Positions 20,532 to 27,574 of a stretch of DNA of 64,000 nt are shown here, piece after piece. The translations under genes were made by a program, and so were the position numbers. The stretch is from assembly GCF_006783905.1 (NCBI RefSeq), contig NZ_VFPE01000001.1:930001-994000 (forward strand), read 5' to 3'. How positions within the stretch are numbered: position 1 is the first letter of the stretch; every line of letters begins with the position of its first letter. This stretch comes from Microbacterium kyungheense. GTDB taxonomy: Bacteria > Actinomycetota > Actinomycetes > Actinomycetales > Microbacteriaceae. Under the pieces are notes generated by a model, which was given only the letters and a program-made list of their open reading frames with translations, had not been told where the DNA came from and ran no database searches.

Positions 20532-20562
20532 TTAGCGAGAAGATGGGCATTTGGTATACCAT
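20532..20562 (+). promoter_or_regulatory. Amidohydrolase promoter with GntR operator 2
   Basis: TTAGCG (20532-20537) and TATACC (20555-20560), 17 bases apart, look like the -35 and -10 of the amidohydrolase gene. The -10 lies inside the perfect palindrome TGGTATACCA (20552-20561), so a bound repressor would cover it. Confidence 0.6.
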
Positions 20563-20615
20563 CGAGGGGGTGTTGCCCGCTTTGGTGCGGCATCCTCTCG
20601 TCGAAAGGGCCAGGC

Positions 20616-21827
20616 GTGATCATTCGGAACGTGCGACCGTGGGGCGGCGAGACCTCGGACATCGTGATCGACGGGGACCGGATCGCCGCGATCCGCCCGC
20701 ACGATCGGGCCGCCGTCGTGGCCGCGGGCGACGTTGACGGCCGCGGTCGGCTCGCGCTGCCGTCGTTCAGCGACGTGCACGTGCACCTCGACTCATCGCG
20801 CATCGGCCTGCCGTTCCGGCCTCACACCGGCGCTCCCGGCGTGTGGGGCATGATGCTCAACGACCGCGCGAACTGGCGCAACACCGACGTGCCGCACGCC
20901 GACATCGTCGCGGGCACGCTCGAGCGGATGATCGCGCGGGGCACGACACGGGTGCGCACGTACGCGCAGGTCGACGTCGACTGCAAGCTCGAGAAGTTCG
21001 ATTCGGTGATGGCGGCGAAGGAGAAGTACCGGGGCCACGCCGACGTGCAGGTCATGACGTTCCCGCAGGCCGGCATCCTGCGCGAGGAGGGCACGGTCGC
21101 CTACCTCGAGGAGTCGCTCAGGCAGGGCGCCGACGTCATGGGCGGCATCGACCCCAGCCAGCTCGACCGCGACCCCGTGAAGCACCTCGACATCGTGTTC
21201 GGCCTGGCCGAGAAGTACCAGGTCGAGGTCGACATCCACCTGCACGAGCCGGGCGCGCTCGGCGTCTTCAGCACCGAGCTCGTGCTGGAGCGCACGCGCG
21301 CCCTCGGCATGCAGGGCAAGGTCACGATGTCGCATGCGTACGACCTGGGCGCGGTCTCGGAGGCGACGAGCCGCCGCCTCATCGACGAGTTCGCCGAGCT
21401 CGACATCGCAATGGCGACGATCGCCCCGTCGACGACCAACCACCTGCGCCTGCTCGACCTCGCGGACGCGGGCGTGCGCGTCGGGCTCGGTGAGGACGGA
21501 CAGCGCGACTACTGGAGCCCGTACGGCAACTGCGACATGCTCGACCGGACGTGGCAGCTCGCGTTCGTCAACGGCTTCCGTCGCGACGACCACATCGAGC
21601 TCGCCCTCGCCGTCGCGACGATGGGCGGCGCGTCGATCATGAGCCACTCCTCGCCGCGGGTCGCGGGTGTCGGCGACCGCCCGGGCGTCGCCGTCGGCGA
21701 CCGTGCCGACCTCGTGATCGTCGCAGGCGAGACGCCGACGAGCGCCGTCATGGACCGCAGCGACGACCGCACGGTGCTGCACGACGGCCGCCTCGTCGCC
21801 GACGGTCTGCGCGTGCTGGCACCCTGA
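20616..21827 (+). CDS. Amidohydrolase-superfamily deaminase (cytosine deaminase-like)
   Basis: A 403-residue TIM-barrel metal-dependent hydrolase. Metal and catalytic motifs are in the expected order: HVHLD (His55, His57), DIHLHE (residues 206-211), SHAYDLG (His240) and the catalytic Asp in GEDGQRDYW (Asp294). This spacing and the HVHLD.../SHAYD.../D-x-WSPYG pattern match the cytosine deaminase/isopropylammelide hydrolase branch, but the substrate cannot be read from sequence. The start is GTG 20616, with AAAGG upstream and MIIRNVRPWGGETSDIVIDG as a normal N-terminal beta strand for this fold. It is controlled by the divergent GntR regulator. No transporter or partner enzyme accompanies it, so it may act on an imported or endogenous ring amine. 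Confidence 0.85.
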   Translation: MIIRNVRPWGGETSDIVIDGDRIAAIRPHDRAAVVAAGDVDGRGRLALPSFSDVHVHLDSSRIGLPFRPHTGAPGVWGMMLNDRANWRNTDVPHADIVAGTLERMIARGTTRVRTYAQVDVDCKLEKFDSVMAAKEKYRGHADVQVMTFPQAGILREEGTVAYLEESLRQGADVMGGIDPSQLDRDPVKHLDIVFGLAEKYQVEVDIHLHEPGALGVFSTELVLERTRALGMQGKVTMSHAYDLGAVSEATSRRLIDEFAELDIAMATIAPSTTNHLRLLDLADAGVRVGLGEDGQRDYWSPYGNCDMLDRTWQLAFVNGFRRDDHIELALAVATMGGASIMSHSSPRVAGVGDRPGVAVGDRADLVIVAGETPTSAVMDRSDDRTVLHDGRLVADGLRVLAP

Positions 21828-21999
21828 GGCGCATCCCCTCGCGGGCTGTGGATGCCGCGGCAGCTCGTCGTCGAGTGTCCGTCGCCGCGAGACCGGGGCG
21901 GATGTCGTCGAGACCGGGCGGTCGGGCCGGGCCCTGGGGCGACGCCGCGGGTCTCGACCGAGACGCCCGGCCTCGATGAAAGACGGCGGCGGGGTCCGC

Positions 22000-22569
22000 T
22001 CAGCCTCCTGCGAACAGCCGGGCGATCGCGGCCTCGCGCACGTCGTCCAGCGCGGGGTCGAGGCGGTCATGCGCCGCGAACTGGCCCGCGCCGTGGAGCA
22101 TGCTCCACAGGAGCTCGGCGCGCACGGCACGATCCTTCTCGTCGGCGCCGCCGACCGCCTGCTCGAAGATCGCGAACCCCTCGCGCAGGATCGCGGGGGT
22201 GTCGCTCGACGCGAAGGCGACGCTCGTCCGTGAGGTCGTCATCACCTCGTAGACGGCGGGATGCGTGCGCGCGAAGCGCAGGTAGCCCTCGATCAGCCGG
22301 GGGAGGTTCGCAGCGGGATCCTCCGCGCCGGGGGAGCGTATGACGTCGACGAGGTCGGCGTATCCCTGCACGACGACCCGCGCGACGATCTCGTCGCGCC
22401 CGCCGGGGAAGTGCCGGTAGAGGATCGGCTGGCTCACGCCGATGGCGTCCGACAGCCGGCGCACGGTGACGGCCGGCCATCCGTCCTGCTCGGCGATCTC
22501 GCGGGCCGTGTCGACGATGCGCGCCTCTCGGTTGCGGAATCGCTCCTGCTCTTGCGCTGTGCGTGCCAC
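22000..22569 (-). CDS. TetR family regulator
   Basis: A 189-residue protein. The TetR helix-turn-helix (about 15-62) reads EARIVDTAREIAEQDGWPAVTVRRLSDAIGVSQPILYRHFPGG, and the rest is a variable ligand domain. Transcription probably starts at the GTG itself, because a TAACCT box ends six bases before it. It is divergent from a DUF1772 membrane-protein gene, and two adjacent palindromes built from GTTAGC/GCTAAC fill the 52 bases between the starts. The likely role is repression of itself and of that neighbour. Confidence 0.9.
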   Translation of the reverse strand: MARTAQEQERFRNREARIVDTAREIAEQDGWPAVTVRRLSDAIGVSQPILYRHFPGGRDEIVARVVVQGYADLVDVIRSPGAEDPAANLPRLIEGYLRFARTHPAVYEVMTTSRTSVAFASSDTPAILREGFAIFEQAVGGADEKDRAVRAELLWSMLHGAGQFAAHDRLDPALDDVREAAIARLFAGG

Positions 22570-22577
22570 GTCGCTAG

Positions 22578-22609
22578 GTTAGCACCGCTAACTGTTAGCA
22601 GTGATAACA
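22578..22609. promoter_or_regulatory. Paired TetR operators between the tetR and DUF1772 genes
   Basis: GTTAGC-ACC-GCTAAC (22578-22592) is a perfect palindrome, immediately followed by TGTTAGCA-G-TGATAACA (22593-22609), which matches at seven of eight arm positions. Four half-sites thus lie in a row. The first overlaps the TAACCT -10 box (22581-22576) of the tetR gene. Confidence 0.7.
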
Positions 22610-22621
22610 CCTGGAGACACC

Positions 22622-23095
22622 ATGGACCTCATCATCGGCGCCACTGCCACCCTCGCAATCCTCGCGCTCGCGGTCATCTACGGGACCGACGTCGTCGCCG
22701 CCGTCGTGCAGCGCCCCGTCTACGCCGAGGTCGACGACCGCAGCCTTGTGCAGTTCACCGGCCGTGGCCACTACTACGGCGACCGCCGGCTGCCCATCGT
22801 CGGAATCGCCGGCACCGTGCTGACCGCCGCCACCGCCGGGCTCTCACTCTTGTGGGGCACCACCGTGACAGGCATCGCGTCGGTGGTCGCGCTGCTGCTG
22901 CTCCTCGTGTGGCTGACGCTCTTCGCCCGCATCTCGGCGCCGATCAACAAGGTGCTGACGGCGGCGGCGCTCGCCGATGAGGTCCCCTCGAACGCCCGCG
23001 CCCTGCAGGCCCGCTGGGAGTCGATCATCCCGCTGCGCGCGGTCCTCCTCGGCGTGACGATCCTGCTCCTGTGCACGACGATCCTCCTCGGCTGA
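22622..23095 (+). CDS. DUF1772 family four-helix membrane protein
   Basis: A 157-residue protein with four predicted membrane helices: MDLIIGATATLAILALAVIY, LPIVGIAGTVLTAATAGLSL, IASVVALLLLLVWLTLF and LRAVLLGVTILLLCTTILL. The arrangement and the conserved NKVLTAAALA...ARALQARWE loop fit the DUF1772 (anthrone-oxygenase-like) family. No catalytic activity is established for such bacterial members. ATG 22622 is chosen because GGAG lies seven bases upstream. It is under the divergent TetR regulator and ends at a 12-bp hairpin terminator. Confidence 0.75.
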   Translation: MDLIIGATATLAILALAVIYGTDVVAAVVQRPVYAEVDDRSLVQFTGRGHYYGDRRLPIVGIAGTVLTAATAGLSLLWGTTVTGIASVVALLLLLVWLTLFARISAPINKVLTAAALADEVPSNARALQARWESIIPLRAVLLGVTILLLCTTILLG

Positions 23096-23110
23096 GCCGC
23101 TCGGGAGCTC

Positions 23111-23145
23111 ATGCCTCGACCCTGCTCCGCGCCGGGTCGAGGCAT
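23111..23145 (+). terminator. Hairpin terminator of the DUF1772 gene
   Basis: A perfect 12-bp stem (ATGCCTCGACCC, 23111-23122, with 23134-23145) and an 11-base loop lie 16 bases after the stop codon. Confidence 0.75.
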
Positions 23146-23550
23146 CCCCGTCCGATCACCCGGGCACGCCCGGGACCGCCGAGCGCCGCCCGAATCGCGG
23201 TTGCGTGTGTCGCGCCGGGCATCGGCGCGCCAGCATCCTGAAGCGTCCTCAACTGAGGAGCAGCGCCGGGCGGCGGAGGCTCTGATGCCTGTCGACCCGC
23301 AGCTCGGCGATTGTCCTCATCTGAGGACCGGGTCGCGTCGGCGCCGTCCACCCGAGACCGCGAAGTGCCACCGCACCTCAACTGAGGTGCCGAGCCGAGC
23401 TGCTGACCACAACACAGGGGACCGGTCCGCAGCCCGGCACTCATCCTCGTTTGAGGAGTCGCGCGGCCTGGCGCGATCCTCATCCGAGGACCGGGCGAAC
23501 CTGGACTCCTCCTCATCTGGGGGAGGGATGCCGGCGGCTGGGGGAGCGCG
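23146..23550. repeat. Non-coding region with six spaced 14-bp palindromes
   Basis: This is a long gap between two convergent genes, where other convergent pairs here are separated by about 10-90 bases. It holds six copies of a palindrome with consensus TCCTCAWCTGAGGA, starting at 23246, 23314, 23375, 23444, 23477 and 23510. Start-to-start distances are 68, 61, 69, 33 and 33 bases, close to multiples of about 33. The core arms TCCTC/GAGGA are kept in the first, second, fourth and fifth copies; the third has a compensated change to ACCTC/GAGGT; the sixth is degenerate on its right side. The sequence between copies is not conserved. I see no believable gene. Function unknown; it may be a protein-binding array or a series of small hairpins. 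Confidence 0.8.
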
Positions 23551-24909
23551 TCAGTCGAAGAAGCCGTCGAGCAGGCTGCCGATGACGAGACCGCCGAGGA
23601 TGCCGCCCATCACGTCGGAGCCGCCGCTGCCGCGGCCGCCGTAGCCGCCACGCTGGCCGTAGCCGGGGCCGCCCCACTGGTCCGGCTGGGGTCGGGCGTT
23701 GTCGATGTCACGCTGCGCGAGCTGCAGCGCTTCGCTCGCGAGGAACGCGGCCCGACGCGCCATCGCGAACGCCTCTTCGCGGTGATCGTCGTCGATGGCG
23801 GTGACGGCCGCCGCCGACGTGCCGAGGTAGCGATCGAGGTCGGTCCGCACGCGCTCCGCCTCGGCCAGGCGGGTGCGCGCGTCCGCGCCGATCCAGCCGC
23901 GGTGCCCGGCGATGACGTCGCGTGTCACGGCGAGCTGGCGGTCGGCATCGTCGATCGCGTGGCGCACGTGCTCCAGCGGCGGGAGCGGGCGCGCCGCGCG
24001 CTCGCGGGCGGCCGCGATGGCCGCGTCGAGGCCCGCGTTCGCCTCGCGCAGACGCGTGAGCTGCTCGAACGGGTCGGTGTTGACGCCGCCCGCCGGCAGC
24101 GCGGCCAGGGCCGCCTGCAGCTCGTCGATCGCAGCGGCGACGGCCGGCGATGACGGCTCCTTGAGCGCGACCACGAGGTCGCCGCGTGAATCCTCGACGA
24201 TCGCGGCGAGCGTCGACTCGGCCCGCAGCGCCTCGACCTCGAACGTCTCGACGGCCTCGATGAGCTTCTCGGCCCGGCGCACGGACTCGATCGAGGCCTC
24301 GAGCGCCATGCTGGCCTGCTCGCGCTGACCGGCCTCGCGGCGACGCTCGGCGACGCTCGCGCTGTGCTCGGCGAACCCGAGCAGCTGCTCGGCCTCGGCC
24401 GGGTTGGCGTCGATCTGGGCGAGCGCCTGCGCGGCGTACCGTGCCGACAGCCGGTCGACGGTCGCGCGGGCATCGGGCAGCGCAAGGCGCAGGCGCGCGG
24501 CATCCGCCCGGATCTTCGCGATGATCTCGGGAGCGCGACGGGCACGCTCGATCGGCGCCGCGAGGGCCTCGGTGCGGTCGTCGAGGAGGTCCTCCGCCCA
24601 CTCGCACAGCTGCACGATGCGGGCATTGCGGGTGCGGAGCTCTTCGGCCGTGTCGGGGATCTCGTCGTGGTTCAGCTGGTGCAACTGGAACGCCTCTTGC
24701 AGGTGCGTGCGCACCGAGTCCAGCGCCTCGCGCAGATCCTTCGTGGTGCCCGGGCCCAGCTCGGCCTCGGCGAACGCGAGTTCGTCGGTGGTGAGGCGGA
24801 TCCGCTCGTCGGCGGCGACCAGCGCCTGCTGCGCACGGCGCGCGAGATCCGCGTCCTGTGCGGTCAGTTCTTCTTGCTCGCGCTTGCGTCTGCCCCAGAA
24901 TCCGGCCAT
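23551..24909 (-). CDS. Coiled-coil protein resembling the C-terminal part of actinobacterial TPM-domain proteins
   Basis: A 452-residue, highly helical, Ala/Glu/Arg-rich protein (about residues 5-390) without membrane segments, ending in a Gly-rich linker (GGPGYGQRGGYGGRGSGG) and the terminal GGILGGLVIGSLLDGFFD. That architecture matches the C-terminal two thirds of larger actinobacterial TPM-domain proteins, but the secreted TPM domain and signal peptide are absent; it starts directly at MAGFWGRRKREQEELTAQDADL. PspA/IM30-like helical behaviour is possible, but no PspA motif is clear. ATG 24909 lies six bases after a TAGGAT box. Upstream lies a repeat-filled gap and downstream the palindrome array. 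Function unknown. Confidence 0.7.
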   Translation of the reverse strand: MAGFWGRRKREQEELTAQDADLARRAQQALVAADERIRLTTDELAFAEAELGPGTTKDLREALDSVRTHLQEAFQLHQLNHDEIPDTAEELRTRNARIVQLCEWAEDLLDDRTEALAAPIERARRAPEIIAKIRADAARLRLALPDARATVDRLSARYAAQALAQIDANPAEAEQLLGFAEHSASVAERRREAGQREQASMALEASIESVRRAEKLIEAVETFEVEALRAESTLAAIVEDSRGDLVVALKEPSSPAVAAAIDELQAALAALPAGGVNTDPFEQLTRLREANAGLDAAIAAARERAARPLPPLEHVRHAIDDADRQLAVTRDVIAGHRGWIGADARTRLAEAERVRTDLDRYLGTSAAAVTAIDDDHREEAFAMARRAAFLASEALQLAQRDIDNARPQPDQWGGPGYGQRGGYGGRGSGGSDVMGGILGGLVIGSLLDGFFD

Positions 24910-24915
24910 GAATCG

Positions 24916-24921
24916 ATCCTA
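24916..24921 (-). promoter_or_regulatory. -10 box (TAGGAT) for the coiled-coil gene
   Basis: TAGGAT ends six bases before the ATG at 24909 with no ribosome site, so a leaderless transcript is likely. Confidence 0.5.
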
Positions 24922-25018
24922 CGGGCGCGGCTGGGAGCGGGCTGAGGCGGACCCCCGCCGCTGGGGATTGTTCGCCCAGAGCGTCGCCGACTCTGCCCGC
25001 CGGAGCCGGGGGTGGGGC

Positions 25019-25345
25019 GGGATGCCGGCGGTCCGGGGATGCCGGGATCCCCGGACACCGGAGGCGGCCATACCGGAGGCCGCGGATGCCGGCAGCGGCC
25101 ATGCCGGAGGCCGGGGAGGCCGAAGACCGGGGATGCCGGGATCCCCGGACACCGGAGGCGGCCATACCGGAGGCCGCGGATGCAGGCAGCGGCGATACCG
25201 GAGGCCGGGGATGCTGGCGTGGCCGGCGATACCGGAGGCCGGGGATGCCGAAGGCCGGGAATCCCGGAGGCGGGATGCCGGCGGCCCGGGATGCCGCAGG
25301 CCGGCGACGCGCGAACCAGGGGTATGCCCGCGGCCGGGCATCCCG
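25019..25345. repeat. GC-rich degenerate tandem repeat built on GGATGCC
   Basis: A compound repeat in the 705-base gap between the coiled-coil gene and the helicase gene. The clearest part is a 94-bp tandem duplication: 25033-25089 and 25127-25183 are identical over 57 bases, and the following 25-30 bases are similar. Each copy has a hairpin with arms CCGGGGAT/ATCCCCGG. About ten copies of GGATGCC or one-base variants lie within 330 bases, mixed with ACCGGAGGCCG units. Open frames through it give only Gly/Arg/Pro-rich repeats, so I do not call a gene. The flanks 24922-25018 and 25482-25614 show nothing recognisable. Confidence 0.75.
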
Positions 25346-25382
25346 AAGTTCGTGACGTTCACGGTCTGCGCCACGCACGCAC

Positions 25383-25481
25383 AATCGGATCCGCTGATGC
25401 GGACCGACAGGGCGCCGCGCCGTGATCCGGGATCGGCGCAACGGCGTGTCAGACCGCCGGTCCGCTCATGCGGATCCGATT
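25383..25481. repeat. Long imperfect inverted repeat near the helicase gene end
   Basis: Left arm 25383-25406 and right arm 25458-25481 pair as AATCGGATCCGC and CGGACCG blocks around a non-matching five-base centre, with a 51-base loop. Each arm contains the palindrome CGGATCCG. It lies 134 bases downstream of the minus-strand helicase gene. Confidence 0.6.
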
Positions 25482-25614
25482 CAAGGTGCGGCGCGAAGCG
25501 GGCGACGCCTGCCCCCGCGCGGCCCGGGGCGGTGCGGCACGGTGTGGCGCTGCCCGGCGCCGCACCGCGGGCGACGCCCGCCTGGCGCGGCCCGACCGGG
25601 CGAGGCGGGATGCC

Positions 25615-27510
25615 TCAGTCGGCGTCGCGCTTGTGCCGCGGCTTGCGGTCGCCCGAGTCGCGGTACGAGCTCTTCGAGCCCGAGTCGCGGTACGAGCCGC
25701 GCGAGCCGGAGTCTCCGTACGACCCGCGACCGCCGTAGCCGCCGCGGTCGCCCGAGCCGCGGTCGTCGCGGCGGCCGCGGGAGGTGGCATCCGTCCGACG
25801 CTGCGGGCGTCCGCTGTCGGGACGCAGCTCGATGAGCTGGCCCGAGATGCGGGTGTCGGCGAGCCGGTCGAGCGTGCCGTGGGGAAGGTCTGCCGGCAGC
25901 TCGACGAGCGAGAAGTCGGGCATGATCTTGATCGCGCCGAAGTCGTCGCGGCGCAGGCCGCCCTCGTTCGCGAGCGCGCCGACGATCTGGCGCGGTTCGA
26001 CGCGCTGACGCTTGCCGACGTTGATGCGGTAGGTCGCGAAGCCTTCGCGCGGCGTGCGGCGCTCGGGGCGGTCGCCACGCTCGCCGCGGTCGGGGCGGTC
26101 ACCGCGTTCCGGGCGGTCGGTGCGCTCACGGCGCGGAGCGGGCTCGGGGTCGGGCTCCAGCAGCAGCGGGGTCTCGCCCTGTGCGACCACGGCCAGAGCG
26201 GCGGCGACGTCGACCTCGGGAACATCGTGGTGACGCACATAGTGGGTGACGATGTCGCGGAAGGCCTCGATGCGCCCGGCCTCTTCCAGCGCCGCGGTGA
26301 TGCGGTCGTCGAAGCGCGACAGACGCGTCACGTTGACCTCGTCGACGCTCGGCAGCGCCATCTCGGTGAGCTCCTGACGGGTGGCGCGCTCGATCATCTT
26401 GACGAGGCCGCGCTCGCGGGGCGTGACGAAGCTGATGGCGTCGCCCGAGCGGCCCGCACGACCCGTGCGGCCGATGCGGTGGACGTACGACTCGGCGTCG
26501 GTGGGGATGTCGTAGTTGACGACGTGCGACACGCGCTCGACATCGAGACCGCGCGCGGCGACGTCGGTGGCCACGAGGATGTCGAGCTTGCCCGACTTCA
26601 GCTGGTTGACCGTCTTCTCGCGCTGCGGCTGGGCGATGTCGCCGTTGATCGCGGCGGCGGAGTAGCCGCGGGCGCGCAGCTTCTCGGCGATCTCTTCGGT
26701 GACGCTGCGCGTGCGGCCGAACACGATCATGCCGTCGAAGTTCTCGACCTCGAGGATGCGGGTGAGGGCGTCCATCTTCTGCTGCCATGCGCTGATGAGG
26801 TAGCGCTGCGAGATGTTGGCCGACGTCTGCGTCTTCGCCTTGACGGTGATCTCTTCGGGATCGTGGAGGTACTGCTTCGACATGCGGCGGATCTGCGCCG
26901 GCATGGTCGCCGAGAACAGCGCCACCTGCTTGGTGTCGGGGGTCTCGGCGAGGATGGTCTCGACGTCCTCGGCGAAGCCCATCTTCAGCATCTCGTCGGC
27001 CTCGTCGAGCACGAGGTACTGCAGCTCCGACAGGTCGAGCGTGCCCTTCTCGAGATGGTCGATGATGCGGCCCGGGGTTCCGACGACGATGTGCACGCCG
27101 CGACGCAGCGCCGACAGCTGCACGCCGTAGCCCTGCCCGCCGTAGACGGGAAGGATGTGCACGTCCTTCAGGTGCGCCGCGTACTTCTCGAACGCCTCGC
27201 ACACCTGCAGCGCGAGCTCGCGGGTGGGGGCCAGGACGAGCGCCTGCGGAGTCTTCTGCGACAGGTCGAGCCGGTCGATGATCGGCAGCGCGAACGCGGC
27301 GGTCTTGCCGGTTCCGGTCTGCGCCATGCCCACGACGTCGCGCCCCGCGAGGAGGGTCGGGATGGTCGCCGCCTGGATCGCCGAAGGGGTCTCGTAGCCG
27401 ATGTCCTTCAGCGCCTTGAGGACGGGAGCGCTGAGCCCGAGGTCTGAGAAGGTCATCGCTGCGGGCTCGGTCTGAGCCTCGTCTTCGATCTGGTCGGCGT
27501 TCGTGTGCAC
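25615..27510 (-). CDS. deaD: DEAD-box RNA helicase (DeaD/CsdA-like)
   Basis: A 631-residue ATP-dependent RNA helicase acting in cold-shock RNA unwinding, ribosome assembly or decay. Motifs in order: Q motif (FSDLGLSAPVLKALKDIGYETPSAIQ), Walker A AQTGTGKT at 63-70, PTRELA, TPGR, DEAD at 169-172, SAT at 200-202, ARGLD near 319 and HRIGRTGR at 344-351. After an acidic/basic linker rich in RxERxDR repeats, a DbpA-type RNA-binding fold (YRINVGKRQRVEPRQIVGALANEGGL, about 475-560) and an Arg/Gly/Ser/Tyr tail with three RDSG-type repeats follow. The GTG start at 27510 is chosen because a TACGCT box lies five bases before it; Met19 in AAMTFSDLGL is the alternative. It is transcribed alone, upstream of the repeat region. 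Confidence 0.95.
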   Translation of the reverse strand: MHTNADQIEDEAQTEPAAMTFSDLGLSAPVLKALKDIGYETPSAIQAATIPTLLAGRDVVGMAQTGTGKTAAFALPIIDRLDLSQKTPQALVLAPTRELALQVCEAFEKYAAHLKDVHILPVYGGQGYGVQLSALRRGVHIVVGTPGRIIDHLEKGTLDLSELQYLVLDEADEMLKMGFAEDVETILAETPDTKQVALFSATMPAQIRRMSKQYLHDPEEITVKAKTQTSANISQRYLISAWQQKMDALTRILEVENFDGMIVFGRTRSVTEEIAEKLRARGYSAAAINGDIAQPQREKTVNQLKSGKLDILVATDVAARGLDVERVSHVVNYDIPTDAESYVHRIGRTGRAGRSGDAISFVTPRERGLVKMIERATRQELTEMALPSVDEVNVTRLSRFDDRITAALEEAGRIEAFRDIVTHYVRHHDVPEVDVAAALAVVAQGETPLLLEPDPEPAPRRERTDRPERGDRPDRGERGDRPERRTPREGFATYRINVGKRQRVEPRQIVGALANEGGLRRDDFGAIKIMPDFSLVELPADLPHGTLDRLADTRISGQLIELRPDSGRPQRRTDATSRGRRDDRGSGDRGGYGGRGSYGDSGSRGSYRDSGSKSSYRDSGDRKPRHKRDAD

Positions 27511-27515
27511 AGTTA

Positions 27516-27521
27516 AGCGTA
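27516..27521 (-). promoter_or_regulatory. -10 box (TACGCT) for the helicase gene
   Basis: TACGCT ends five bases before the GTG at 27510; no ribosome site is present. A leaderless start is likely. Confidence 0.45.
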
Positions 27522-27574
27522 GCGGGGCCCGCCTGTGAGGCGACAGGATGCCGTCGGCCCGGCCTGTGCGACGA

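Noticed and set aside
23246..23523. CRISPR array
   Set aside because: Repeats are only 14 bp and palindromic, spacing is irregular (33-69), and no cas gene is in the window.
23111..23644. Open frame across the palindrome array
   Set aside because: The peptide is Ser/Arg/Pro-rich low complexity, overlaps the coiled-coil gene on the other strand, and its only regularity comes from the palindromes.
24919..25374. Collagen-like open frames in the GGATGCC repeat
   Set aside because: Gly/Pro/Arg repeats appear in several frames on both strands because the DNA repeat is GC-rich; no start signal or family match.
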